From contig DAOUMD010000047.1 in the NCBI GenBank assembly GCA_034412795.1, forward strand, positions 81,510 to 145,509: a stretch of 64,000 nt of DNA, read 5' to 3'. Under the pieces are notes generated by a model. That model worked only from the letters and a program-made list of their open reading frames with translations. It was not told the DNA's origin and made no database searches. Below are positions 25,238 to 33,953 of this stretch, one piece after another (position 1 is the first letter of the stretch; every line of letters starts with the position of its first letter). The stretch is from JAUVPY01 sp034412795. Its GTDB lineage: Bacteria > Chloroflexota > Anaerolineae > 4572-78 > NAK82. Both the position numbers and the translations under genes were made by a program.

Positions 25238-25804
25238 CTATTCCTCCTCCGCCTCCTGGGAAGCCGGTCGTCCACTGGACTCCGATTTCCAGCCTTCGGA
25301 AGAGACGGCGGTTTCTTTTTCTAGCTTGATTGACCAGGCTCGCAGACCGATGAACAGCCCCAGGGCGGCGATGGGCAGGGCAATCCCGGCCCCGTACTGA
25401 AGCAGATTTTCGGTTCCCCCTACAAACACAGCTCCCATAAAATTGACCGCCAGCACCACCACCGTCACGCCGATCAAGTTGGTTTCCAGCTCCTCCGTGC
25501 TGTCGATCTTCAGCCACTGTGGGAACTTGATCTCCTGGATGAAGAGCTGGTACAGGCCAACGGCCGTGATGTACAGCACGGTGCCTACCAGGAAGGTGTG
25601 CACGAACTCCACCACCTCGACGATCACCAGTGAGCTTTCCATCTCGGCGGCTTCGTGGGCGCCGCCCAAGGCGCCGATGAGCAACTCAATCAGCAGCTTA
25701 ATCAAACCGATGCCACCGAAGATGAAGAAGAAGGAAGCCGCGATGACCAGGCCAAGAATAGGTATTAGAACGAAATATCGGGTGCCACTCAAAACACGTT
25801 GCAT
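25238..25804 (-). CDS. UPF0114 (YqhA-type) membrane protein
   Basis: The 188-residue protein matches the UPF0114 family: N-terminal RYFVLIPILGLVIAA, a membrane helix around FVHTFLVGTVLYITAVGLYQ, then LFIQEIKFPQWLKI and a last helix pair. Four transmembrane segments are visible. Function is unknown; it is often found near ion channels and stress genes. I start it at 25804 (MQRVLSG), with AAAGGAAAAAAAC upstream, rather than at the Met 15 codons earlier. A glutamate-rich tail (QEAEEE) ends the protein. Confidence 0.85.
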   Translation of the reverse strand: MQRVLSGTRYFVLIPILGLVIAASFFFIFGGIGLIKLLIELLIGALGGAHEAAEMESSLVIVEVVEFVHTFLVGTVLYITAVGLYQLFIQEIKFPQWLKIDSTEELETNLIGVTVVVLAVNFMGAVFVGGTENLLQYGAGIALPIAALGLFIGLRAWSIKLEKETAVSSEGWKSESSGRPASQEAEEE

Positions 25805-25893
25805 GTTTTTTTCCTTTACTACTTGTGATTTTGCGCAGGTGCAACGCACTTGCAGCAGAAGTGCGTTGCACCTCAGGGTCGCGTTTATGTGCC

Positions 25894-25921
25894 TTTACGC
25901 ATCACGTTTTACGTTTTACGA
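25894..25921. repeat. Heptamer repeat array (TTTACGT type)
   Basis: Four units with period seven (TTTACGC, ATCACGT, TTTACGT, TTTACGA) lie upstream of the UPF0114 gene. They belong to the same family as the arrays in the ABC operon. Confidence 0.65.
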
Positions 25922-26067
25922 GGTTACCTTGCTCAATTTGATTGGTAAGAAGCGTCAACTAGATAGTGAACCATCTCGGATGTAACCGATTTTTTTGCGA
26001 GTGATTGGTGAATCCGTTACATCCTGCCCATTCGCTGTTCTTAAGCCTGCTACTTAAGAAGCCCAGA

Positions 26068-26709
26068 TCAGCCGTAAGCCTCAAACCGGTTGTAGGTCTC
26101 TATCTCGTACGCTTGGTTGGCCCGGATTTGGAAGACGATACCGGCGCCGGCCACCACCACGAAGAACACCAGCCACAAGAACGAGTCCTGAATGGCCGAG
26201 AGCACCGGGCTGCCCGCCAACTCGGCCGGTGTCAAGCCACCAATGGACGCCAGCAGGGTGAAGATGATCGCACTCGTGCCGCCCAGGGCGGTGATGACGA
26301 TGATGGCATACTTCTGGATGTTCAAAGCCAACACGACGACCGCCACGACGATGCCGACTACGATGCCGATCAGCCACACGATGAACCCGAAGTTCAAGCC
26401 GATGGCGGTCAGTATGCCCACGGCCAGCGAATAGCCGAACGAACCGGATAGCAGGGCCACGGCAAAGATGTAAAACAGGTAGGACAACACAGCGAATATG
26501 GCTCCTACAATGAAGCCGATCACCCAACTGGTGATGGTGACCAGGAAGCCAACCCCAAATATAGCCTGGAGGGTCTGGGCGCCCAACCCAAAGCCGAAGA
26601 AAAAGCCCCAGATGGGCAGCAAGATCAAAAACAAGCGGTAGCCGCCAAACACCACAGTCAGGCCAAACAACAGGCCGATCAAGGTCATGCACATCAGTTC
26701 GAACGTCAT
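26068..26709 (-). CDS. DUF4203-like polytopic membrane protein
   Basis: The 213-residue protein has about seven closely spaced hydrophobic helices rich in glycine and aromatic residues (for example GYRLFLILLPIWGFFFGFGLG). This layout resembles DUF4203/TMEM198-type proteins. No catalytic motif is seen. AAGGAGGAGTTACC precedes the ATG at 26709. It is part of the membrane gene run; the next gene upstream is separated by a palindromic element. Confidence 0.7.
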   Translation of the reverse strand: MTFELMCMTLIGLLFGLTVVFGGYRLFLILLPIWGFFFGFGLGAQTLQAIFGVGFLVTITSWVIGFIVGAIFAVLSYLFYIFAVALLSGSFGYSLAVGILTAIGLNFGFIVWLIGIVVGIVVAVVVLALNIQKYAIIVITALGGTSAIIFTLLASIGGLTPAELAGSPVLSAIQDSFLWLVFFVVVAGAGIVFQIRANQAYEIETYNRFEAYG

Positions 26710-26787
26710 GGTAACTCCTCCTTGTGTGAATTGGATTCCAATAGGACACTTTCAAACCGGAACGACTGGCCAGGATACTGTCTGTTT

Positions 26788-26876
26788 ACCTGAGTTCGCG
26801 GTTCTCCTAGCCGCCTCCTGAGTAGGACATAGCCTGTATCGAAAGGTGGCTTTCACCGGTAATTCCGAACTCAGGT
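26788..26876. repeat. Palindrome-ended element, ACCTGAGTTCG type
   Basis: ACCTGAGTTCG (26788-26798) and CGAACTCAGGT (26866-26876) are perfect 11-bp inverted repeats 67 bases apart. The interior includes GGCTTTCACCGG (26848-26859), a 12-mer that recurs at 8197 and 31456. It may be a relic of an insertion sequence end; no transposase sequence is visible. Confidence 0.5.
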
Positions 26877-26969
26877 TGTTGGGGCATTGTTCAATCCTCC
26901 TTTCTCCTCTTTACCAAGAAACTGCTGTTGGGGCGAGAACAAACTGTCTCACCGCCTGTCATCAATCCA

Positions 26970-28055
26970 TCAGTCGTTGCTGGCGAAGCGCTCCAGGTAC
27001 ACGGGTCGATAGCGGTCGTACAGGGTGACGAGCAGCGTCAACATCAGTACGAAGAACAGCGTGTTTCCCAGGTTGAGCGACCCTTCGAAGTTGGGCAGCA
27101 GAAAGTAGTAGACCAGGACCAGGCCGAAGTTTACGACCGTCATCACGATGAACTGCCGCAGGATGGAGCTCCACGTGGTCCCGCGCCGCGCCAGCCAGTG
27201 GCTCAGCGCGGAGTTGACGATGATGATAAACGCCACCCCGATGGCGAGCTGGAGGAAGCTGGCTCGCACGTCGGGTAGTATCTGGGCGAAGACGGCGCTC
27301 ACCAGGGCTACCATGACGATCTTCTCCAGAAGCGCGCTGTTGAAAAAGCGTTCGGGTTGAGCTTTCGAACCGTCCCCGGAGGCGGCAGGCAGTGGATCGG
27401 CCGCCAGCTTCAGGCTCCAATCGGCTGGTGGCAAGCGTCGCAGCAGCCAGCGTATGAAGACAACCACCAGTACCACCAGCACCACCACCGCCAGCACGGC
27501 CCAGATTGAGGTCCGCAGGGCCTCGAAGAAGGCATCCACCCAGACGGTGGTGTCAAACTGGCCGATGTGCAGGATGTACTCTTGCGGCAGCTTGATGAAG
27601 ATCCAGATGAAGGCCGTGGCGCCGATCATCACCCACTTACTCATGCGTTTCGGATCCCACCTGAGGCGCACCACCTCGTAGAACATGAAGACGTACTCAA
27701 AGGCGTTGGTGAAGATGAACAGCAGAGGGCGCAGTTGGGTGGCCTCGAACAGAAACACGCCGGCCAGCCGCCAGTAGAACAGGAAGCGGACCAGCTTGAA
27801 GGCGAACAGGTTGGTCCAGTTGCGCAGCGTCGAGATGTAGGCGATGGTCAGGTAGTAGAGGTCCAGCGCCTTGTCGAAGCCCTGGTAGCCTTCCATGGGT
27901 AAGTTCGTCCGGTCTCGGATGATCGTATAGTCCACCATGTCGAGGATGGACGAAGCCACGACCCCCGGCAGCGGATAGCGCGGGATGGTCAGGGGCACCA
28001 GCAATCGGGCCAGGATGACGGCCCACATGATCAATAGATCGGAAGTCTCCGCCAT
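26970..28055 (-). CDS. Large polytopic membrane protein of unknown function
   Basis: From the ATG at 28055 (AAGGAG ten bases upstream) the protein has 361 residues with roughly eight hydrophobic segments. The N-terminal half contains many aromatic residues and the phrases NWTNLFAFKLVRFLFYWRL and TNAFEYVFMFYEVVRLRWDP; the C-terminal half begins after a loop of about 50 polar residues and ends in YDRYRPVYLERF. The second half vaguely recalls PsiE-like helices, but I cannot name the family. It sits between the DUF2252 and DUF4203-like genes. Confidence 0.7.
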   Translation of the reverse strand: MAETSDLLIMWAVILARLLVPLTIPRYPLPGVVASSILDMVDYTIIRDRTNLPMEGYQGFDKALDLYYLTIAYISTLRNWTNLFAFKLVRFLFYWRLAGVFLFEATQLRPLLFIFTNAFEYVFMFYEVVRLRWDPKRMSKWVMIGATAFIWIFIKLPQEYILHIGQFDTTVWVDAFFEALRTSIWAVLAVVVLVVLVVVFIRWLLRRLPPADWSLKLAADPLPAASGDGSKAQPERFFNSALLEKIVMVALVSAVFAQILPDVRASFLQLAIGVAFIIIVNSALSHWLARRGTTWSSILRQFIVMTVVNFGLVLVYYFLLPNFEGSLNLGNTLFFVLMLTLLVTLYDRYRPVYLERFASND

Positions 28056-28146
28056 AATGAGCATTCTCCTTGTATGATAAGGTTCGGGGCGCTGCCCCGG
28101 CCTCGCTGACGAGAGCCGCGGGGCTGGCTCATCTGTTTTGCATGCT

Positions 28147-29550
28147 TTAGATGCCGGTCTCGGCCGCAATGCGGCTCGATTTTACAGCGTCCACCAGCGC
28201 CTGGTAATCGCGCTCCGCCTGGTCGGCATACGCCACGGAGAAATCGGCGATGGCCTGGGCGAAGCTATCGTTGCCGCCCAGGTAGCCGCGTACAGCGGCT
28301 GTATCCCCCGTCCGGGCATGGGCGCGGGCCAGACAAATGCTGCACACCGCCAGGTAGGTCCTGAGGCCAGTCTTATCCAAAGCTGCCACATCCAACGAGC
28401 CCTTCATATCTTTCAACTGGCGCCAGTAGTAGTGGCTGCCTGTTCGCGATCCCTGGGTCCAGCCCAGGAAGATGTCGCTGGTCGCCTGCATCAGGCGCTG
28501 GCCTTGCACCACCCGCTGAGCATGGCTGGCATAAGTGCTGGGGGCCAGGTACGGCTCCAGGACCGACGGTCCGGCCTCTTTCTGCTGCAGGATAATCGCG
28601 TCGTCCTGACCTCCCCCCTCAAGCAGAATGATGGAACACCGGCTGCCTACGCTGCCCACGCCGCCCACCCGCAGCGCGCCATCTCGCATGCGAAAGCGCG
28701 ATAGAAGTTGTCGCCGTTCTTCCGGCAGACTGTCCAGGTACTCCAGCCACAGCTTTTCGACGTCCTGCTCGGTTACCTGGGCTTTCTCTTCCTCGCTCAG
28801 CATCTCGCTCAGACGCACCAGCAGCGGTGGGTCATTGAGGATCCGCCGCCGCCCGTCGACCATCTCGGTGAGCTTTTCCAGTGTCTGCGCCTGGGTACGG
28901 GAGTGCGCCTTCTTCATCATTTTCCGGGCGCCCTTCTTGGCCCGTTTGGATGATGAGTCAAATACCTTGAGGACGTCAGCCTCATCTACGTGGTAATACC
29001 ACACATTCAGGGTTGGCATCTCGGAAAATCGTTCCATGGCCCGGCGATAGGTCTCGGCCACGGCCATGGCCAGTTTCCGGTTGGTTTTTTCTTTGAATCC
29101 ATTCTCCCGACCGGCCACCACCGCACTGGCACCCAGCCGCTTGAGGTCCCACTCCCAGGGACCGGGGTAGGTCTCGTCGAAATCATTGATGTCGAACACC
29201 AGCTTGCGCTCCGGCGTGGCAAAGACGCCGAAGTTGGATAGATGAGCGTCGCCGCAGAGCTGGGCATGCAGACCGGTGGCCGGCGTCATGGCTAGGTCAG
29301 CCGCCATGACCGCCGCCGAACCACGCAAGAAGGCAAAGGGTGAGGCCAGCATGCGGCCATACTTGATGGGCAGTAGATGCTGCAAGCGACCCTCGTCCTG
29401 CGCCTGGAGCAGACTGATGGGGTCAGGGCGGTCGGGTTGAGGACTCCAGTCGCCGTGACTTCCCCGTGGGGCACGCTCGCGCAGCGCCTTGCCCATCTTC
29501 CGACGTTCTGAACGGGTGGCCACTTCATACTGTTGTTTATTGTCGGACAT
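28147..29550 (-). CDS. DUF2252 family protein
   Basis: The 467-residue cytoplasmic protein carries the DUF2252 hallmarks CGDAHLSNFG and FDINDFDET, which resemble the catalytic and metal-binding loops of kinase-like aminoglycoside phosphotransferases, followed by WEWDLKRLGAS. The N terminus (RSERRKMGKALRERAPRG, then FAFLRGSAAVMAAD) is also typical. Length is normal. The substrate is unknown. GGGGGATAAGAC precedes the ATG. It is the first gene of the minus-strand membrane/stress run ending at 16040. Confidence 0.88.
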   Translation of the reverse strand: MSDNKQQYEVATRSERRKMGKALRERAPRGSHGDWSPQPDRPDPISLLQAQDEGRLQHLLPIKYGRMLASPFAFLRGSAAVMAADLAMTPATGLHAQLCGDAHLSNFGVFATPERKLVFDINDFDETYPGPWEWDLKRLGASAVVAGRENGFKEKTNRKLAMAVAETYRRAMERFSEMPTLNVWYYHVDEADVLKVFDSSSKRAKKGARKMMKKAHSRTQAQTLEKLTEMVDGRRRILNDPPLLVRLSEMLSEEEKAQVTEQDVEKLWLEYLDSLPEERRQLLSRFRMRDGALRVGGVGSVGSRCSIILLEGGGQDDAIILQQKEAGPSVLEPYLAPSTYASHAQRVVQGQRLMQATSDIFLGWTQGSRTGSHYYWRQLKDMKGSLDVAALDKTGLRTYLAVCSICLARAHARTGDTAAVRGYLGGNDSFAQAIADFSVAYADQAERDYQALVDAVKSSRIAAETGI

Positions 29551-29679
29551 GTCTTATCCCCCGGTAAGGTACTGATCCGAACACAATATTCTGGCTGCCA
29601 GCACTACATCTTTACCTCTATTGTATCAGCAATATGCGCCGCATGCATCGACTACATGTACAGTCTTTAACCTATACGA

Positions 29680-29847
29680 ATGTACAGTTTTGGGCAGGAG
29701 TTGCAGCCTGGGGCCGCCCGTGGGCGAACTCGCGCGAAGAAACAGATTGGGCGAAATCTGCCAGACTTAGAGGCGGAGGATATCCAAGAATCGCTGGCAT
29801 ATGCGGCTTTCCTGGCTGATGAACAGGTTATCGAGTTTGCCTGGTGA
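29680..29847 (+). pseudogene. Remnant of a DUF433 antitoxin gene, with the first codons of a DUF5615-like toxin gene
   Basis: The last 30 or so codons of this small frame read NLPDLEAEDIQESLAYAAFL, the typical C terminus of DUF433 proteins, but the DNA-binding front half is missing. Immediately at its stop a GTG frame starts V-K-A-L-L-E and ends after 16 codons, as would a truncated DUF5615 PIN-like toxin that normally overlaps DUF433. I infer a decayed toxin-antitoxin pair. Confidence 0.55.
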
Positions 29848-29919
29848 AAGCTCTCCTCGAAAGCCCCGTTGTGTTTCTTCTCAACCAATGGTAGAATGTG
29901 ATTGGTGTGAGAGTGGCTG

Positions 29920-30150
29920 ATGAAGACGACGCAATACTTTGAAAACAGTGTCATGATGCGCCGTCCCTATCTCAAGACGGAATAGATCGAATACGTCTTA
30001 CGCAGCCCCACCCGTAAGGAAGTTCAAGCTAATGGGCGCGTTCGCCGTTGGGGATTCATCGCAGAGGTTGGCAAGTACCTGCGGGTAATCACCGAACCAG
30101 ATGGGGAGACGGTACACAATGCCTTCTTTGCTCGCCGCTTCAGGCCGTGA
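29920..30150 (+). pseudogene. Toxin-like gene interrupted by an in-frame amber codon
   Basis: Starting at the ATG at 29920, the frame reads MKTTQYFENSVMMRRPYLK, then a TAG at codon 22, then continues in the same frame for 54 codons through VQANGRVRRWGFIAEVGKYL and ETVHNAF to a TGA at 30148. It resembles small proteins that are often encoded just upstream of DUF2283 genes. In relatives a Trp is expected at the TAG position, so a single TGG to TAG change probably inactivated it. A sequencing error or readthrough cannot be excluded. Confidence 0.6.
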
Positions 30151-30164
30151 GCGGAGACAGAAGT

Positions 30165-30401
30165 ATGGTGTTTGAATACTTTTCAGATACGGACATGCTC
30201 TATATCATGCTAGCTGGGGGGGTCAGTACCGAGTCCGAAGAAGTCGTCCCAGGGGTGGTGTTGGACTTTGACGAAGACAATCGGATCATAGGGGTTGAAG
30301 TCGAAGATGCCAGTAAGTTTGTCGACCTCTCGCGGTTGGAGCTACGAGCACTGCCCATCGCCGATCTGCTCTTCCGGGAAAGGGTTCCTTCCGGGACATA
30401 A
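30165..30401 (+). CDS. DUF2283 family protein, probable antitoxin-like partner
   Basis: The 78-residue protein shows the DUF2283 pattern: FEYFSDTDMLYIMLAGG, VVLDFDEDNRIIGVEVEDAS and a short helical tail. DUF2283 proteins are commonly paired with a small toxin-like protein; here the partner directly upstream (29920-30150) carries a stop codon. I start at the ATG at 30165, 14 bases after the partner's stop, and not at the upstream ATG at 30048, which lies inside the partner gene in another frame. This is the only intact gene of the decayed cluster. Confidence 0.8.
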   Translation: MVFEYFSDTDMLYIMLAGGVSTESEEVVPGVVLDFDEDNRIIGVEVEDASKFVDLSRLELRALPIADLLFRERVPSGT

Positions 30402-30445
30402 CGCTCTACAGGCTGCAAAACCTAGCTTACGGCCAAGGGATACTT

Positions 30446-30679
30446 ATGAGTATGACTTCTTTGGATTACCTTGCGCCAACCGAGCAAGCGGCAATTACGG
30501 AATACGTCGCCCGCATCCGTGGGCGCTTCCGCAATCGCGTTCTGGCTGTGATGCTGTTTGGTTCCAAACGCGTGTTCGGCCAGAGCCGTTGGGATGAGAC
30601 GCGCCAAATTCGCCTGCCCCTGTACCGCGCGATTGTGGCTGACGGTGTTCCTCTGACCCCTGAACGTGTTCCAGCCTAG
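30446..30679 (+). pseudogene. Internally deleted MNT-type nucleotidyltransferase
   Basis: The frame begins like a minimal nucleotidyltransferase: VARIRGRFRNRVLAVMLFGS. It then lacks the G-x-x-x-x-x-S-D-x-D-L catalytic part and joins IRLPLYRAIVADGVPLTP, which resembles the C-terminal end of the same family. This looks like a deletion of most of the gene with frame retained. It has AAGGG and an ATG at 30446 but cannot be an active enzyme. Confidence 0.6.
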
Positions 30680-30910
30680 CCTATCCCCTAAAGTTCGGGT
30701 AGCTCTACATCAAACCGTGCAGGGTAAGTAGGGTGGGTTTCCTACCCGCCATCTTGTGGCCGATATCGAAACCGGCTCTACTTTTTCTTAACGCAAAGAC
30801 GCTGAGGCACAAAGACTTTGCACGACTCGTGTCCCCCTCCATTTCAAATTCTCTATCGGACACCCTGCAGAGTGAGGCGATATATCAGCCCCGGGTGAGC
30901 CGAAACGAGC

Positions 30911-30963
30911 AAGCTGAGCCTGTCGAAGGAGCCTCCGCGAGCGTCCTTCGACAGGCTCAGCTT
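30911..30963. repeat. Perfect 20-bp REP-like palindrome
   Basis: AAGCTGAGCCTGTCGAAGGA (30911-30930) is repeated as its exact reverse complement at 30944-30963 with a 13-base spacer. The word CTGAGCCTGTCGAAGG is common between genes in many environmental bacteria. Confidence 0.75.
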
Positions 30964-31149
30964 GCCTCCGCTCGCTTGGGTGAAAAAGTGTCCGGTAGTG
31001 AAATTTCAAATTCACTTGATTTTTGCTGCAATTCGTATTAAAATAGTGAAGGGTATCGTGCAGAAGCGGCGCATCCCTTCCTACCCAAAATGGGTGCCAG
31101 TCTGATAGTACCGATGGCCTCCTGCGTTGAATCGTTGTATCCCTGCTTA

Positions 31150-31337
31150 GGACTAAGGATTTAATAACTTACTCATTAGGCCGTGTTGACATTTGAGTCT
31201 TTGCGCCTGAGAACTCCGCAAAAGATAACCAAATGCATCTCCGGGAATGCACAGATGTCAACACTACCTGGCCGACTGCATCAGGCTAGCATTTCGCTTG
31301 CATTTGAGGAAGTTATTTAATTCTCAATCCTTAGTCC
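31150..31337. repeat. Palindrome-ended segment, possible MITE
   Basis: GGACTAAGGATT (31150-31161) pairs with AATCCTTAGTCC (31326-31337). TAATAACTT pairs with AAGTTATTTA just inside, and further in GTGTTGACAT (31183-31192) pairs with ATGTCAACAC (31255-31264). No coding sequence and no clear target duplication were found. Confidence 0.45.
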
Positions 31338-31941
31338 ATAGTTACTCCCTTTCGTTTATGTTTGCCAACAGAACAGAATCGAATATTTGCCTGGGTTGAT
31401 GGATGGTTAACCGACGTTGTATCCTTATCAGCTTATTAGGCATAGGGTTGATAGGGGCTTTCACCGGAGACTTCACTCATCAGGTTAGTCTTCCTCGTCT
31501 TTTGAAGTCGCTGTTTTCTTAGTTATCTTCACGATCGGCTGTTGCATTCTCCATTCGCTCCTGTTTTTGCCGGGAAAAGCCAGTTTTTGCAAGAAAGCTG
31601 AGTAATTTGACAGTATCGTGTTAGCATAAAAGTTTGTTTTTTTTAAGGCTCTGAGCGGGTCGGTGACCCACGTTCTTAGCTGGTGCACAGTTGTTGACCA
31701 GGCAAAGTCGAGGGTCGCAGACCCTCTCCGAGCGAGACATGACATTGTCCACATGATCAGAGAGGAGGTGATTCAGCCCGCTGGTACTATAGGTAACTGG
31801 TCACTTGTCGTCAGTTTGACTGAGGAAGTTCCAGAATTTAGATCATCCCAAGAATCTCGAGTACTACGCTGAAATCAATGAAACTTGGGACAACTATGTT
31901 TCTGGAACGGCCTTACCCACAAATAAGAAAAGGAGGAAGTC

Positions 31942-33642
31942 ATGCTTAACCGAAGAAACCTTATCGCGCTAGCTTCTCTCTTGCTCGTTACCGTGTTGCT
32001 GGCTGCCCAGTGTGGCGCGCCGATTACGGTGGAGCAGGTGGTTCAAACCGTCGTTGTGAAAGAGACGGTGGAAGTCGCGGTCGAAAAAGAGGTGGTGGTA
32101 ACCCCCACCTCTGAGCCAGGCCGCCAGACGCTCATCGTTGGCCTTTCTCAAGCGCCTACCTCGCTCGACCCGGCTGACCACCGCTGGCGAGCATCGGAGA
32201 CGGTAATCCGTAACATGTTCGACGGCTTGGTCACCCGCGACACGCGCAGCGGCGTCCACCTGGAACTGGCAGAAGAGGTGACCTGGCTGGACGAGAAAAC
32301 GCTGGAGGTCAAGCTCCGCCAGGGAGTCAAGTTCCACGATGGGGTAGAAATGACCGCCGATGACGTGGTGTTCACCTTCGACCGTATCATCCAGGAGAAC
32401 GCCATTGAGTTCCCCGAGCCCCACACCTCGCCGCGTCAGGGCCTCATCTCACCCCTGGAATCCATCGAAAAGGTGGATGATTATACGGTGGTTATGAACT
32501 TCAGTGGCGCCTGGCCGCCGGCTATGCAGATGCTTGTCCACCAGCAAATCGTGCCCAAGCACTACATAGAGGAGGTGGGCACCGAGGGGTTCATCGCCCA
32601 GCCCATCGGGACCGGCCCCTTCAAGTTTGTGGAAGGCCAGCTTGATGATCAGATCGTGATGGAGCGTTTCGACGACTACTGGGGCGGCGCTCCCGACCTG
32701 GAACCGGTTGGGTCGGCCTGTGTGGAGACAGTCATCTTCCGCGTCATCCCCGAAGCCTCGACCCGGGTGGCGGCTCTGTTGGCCGGTGAAGTCGATATCA
32801 TTCAGTCGGTTCCCTCCGAATTAATCGACACCCTGGCCCAGACGCCTGGCGTCCAGGTTAAAACGGCCCCTGGCACCCAACCTCAATGGCTGCAGCTTAA
32901 CGTTTCCAATCCCCTGTTCGAGGATGTGGGCGTCCGACAGGCTATGAACTACGCAATGGATAAGGACTTGATTGTGGACGCAATCTACGGTGGGCGTGCT
33001 GTTCCCCTGCCGGGTCCGCTATCTCCCTTCAACAACTTTGTGAACACTGATCTATCGCCCTATCCTTATGATCCTGACCAGGCCTTGGAACTCTTGGCTG
33101 AGGCTGGTTGGGCCGATACCGATGGCGATGGAATTCTTGACAAAGATGGCCAGCCCTTCGCCTTCACCCTGGACACCATTGAAGATTGGCGTCCCCTGGC
33201 TGAGGCCGTGGCCAGTCTGTATCGTGACATCGGTATAGATGCCAGCGTTCGCTTCTGGGAGTACAGCGTCCTTAAGCCTCAATTGTTGGCATGTGAACGC
33301 CAGGCTTTTTTGGACGACTGGGGCGACTCCGCTTTCGATCCGGTGGGTCACTTCGAGGCCAAGTGGCACACCTATATAGAGGGCGAGTCCTACGGCCGTG
33401 GTAACTTCATGTGCTACGGCAACGATCGGGTAGACGAGCTCATCAAGCTGGGCGAGACGACCGCCGATGCCGACGAGCGGCGAGCCATATATGATGAAGC
33501 CCAGGATATCGTCTACGAAGAGGCCCCGGCTGTGTTCCTGATCTTGCCCGAAGAGGCTGAAGCCGCTTCCGAGCGAGTGCAAAACTGGGAGCCTGCCTCA
33601 GACAGCCGCGTCAACCTGCACGACGTTTGTCTGGCGCCGTAG
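31942..33642 (+). CDS. ABC transporter substrate-binding lipoprotein, peptide/nickel family 5
   Basis: The 566-residue protein is the extracytoplasmic receptor of the importer encoded downstream. It has a signal peptide ending in LLAAQC, where the Cys would be lipidated although Gln at -1 is unusual, and then a V/E/K-rich linker. The family 5 solute-binding fold follows: SLDPADHRWRASETVIRNM, the RQGVKFHDGVEMTADDVVFT stretch and GTGPFKFVE. Likely ligands are peptides or similar small solutes. AGGAGGAAGTC precedes the ATG. A 300-bp spacer with a long hairpin separates it from the permease genes. Confidence 0.9.
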   Translation: MLNRRNLIALASLLLVTVLLAAQCGAPITVEQVVQTVVVKETVEVAVEKEVVVTPTSEPGRQTLIVGLSQAPTSLDPADHRWRASETVIRNMFDGLVTRDTRSGVHLELAEEVTWLDEKTLEVKLRQGVKFHDGVEMTADDVVFTFDRIIQENAIEFPEPHTSPRQGLISPLESIEKVDDYTVVMNFSGAWPPAMQMLVHQQIVPKHYIEEVGTEGFIAQPIGTGPFKFVEGQLDDQIVMERFDDYWGGAPDLEPVGSACVETVIFRVIPEASTRVAALLAGEVDIIQSVPSELIDTLAQTPGVQVKTAPGTQPQWLQLNVSNPLFEDVGVRQAMNYAMDKDLIVDAIYGGRAVPLPGPLSPFNNFVNTDLSPYPYDPDQALELLAEAGWADTDGDGILDKDGQPFAFTLDTIEDWRPLAEAVASLYRDIGIDASVRFWEYSVLKPQLLACERQAFLDDWGDSAFDPVGHFEAKWHTYIEGESYGRGNFMCYGNDRVDELIKLGETTADADERRAIYDEAQDIVYEEAPAVFLILPEEAEAASERVQNWEPASDSRVNLHDVCLAP

Positions 33643-33657
33643 TGGCTGGATAAGATA

Positions 33658-33935
33658 ACACGTGATGCGTGACGCGTGATGCGTAAAACGTAAAGCGTAA
33701 CGCGGCCAAGTCGTAAGCAAGCGAAGTTTGCGACTCAGGGACGGAACAGAACACGGACAAAATAAATAGGAGAAAACTAAAGTCCGTGTTCCTTTCTGTC
33801 CGTGAGTCAAAATTCTTGCGACCAGCGCAAATGTTTCAGGGTAACTATGTAACGCGTAGTAACGTCGTAGTACGCAATACGCAATACGTAACACGCTTCA
33901 CGTTTCACGTTTTTACGCATCACGCATCACGTCTT
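33658..33935. repeat. Nested palindromic mosaic between receptor and permease genes
   Basis: Heptamer arrays (CGTGATG/CGTAAAA at 33658-33704 and TACGCAA, TTCACGT, ATCACGC at 33868-33932) face each other in opposite orientation. Between them 27-base arms at 33732-33758 and 33782-33808 form a long imperfect stem around a 23-base loop; the inner nine pairs (AACACGGAC/GTCCGTGTT) are perfect. In mRNA this would be a strong structure between the first and second genes of the operon. Confidence 0.75.
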
Positions 33936-33953
33936 TATTTGGGGTGAAATTCA

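Larger units (their letters stand above)
30680..31941. other. 1.26-kb region without genes
   Basis: No convincing gene was found. It contains an AACGCAAAGACGC-type short repeat near 30790, a perfect 20-bp palindrome (30911-30963), a palindrome-ended segment (31150-31337), GGCTTTCACCGG (31456-31467) and a GAGGGTC-GCA-GACCCTC hairpin near 31709-31725. The promoter of the ABC operon must lie near its right end but no clear one is seen. Confidence 0.6.

Noticed and set aside
31485..31754. Minus-strand 89-codon frame in the gene-free region
   Set aside because: No ribosome binding site, no family pattern, and it includes a simple hairpin repeat.
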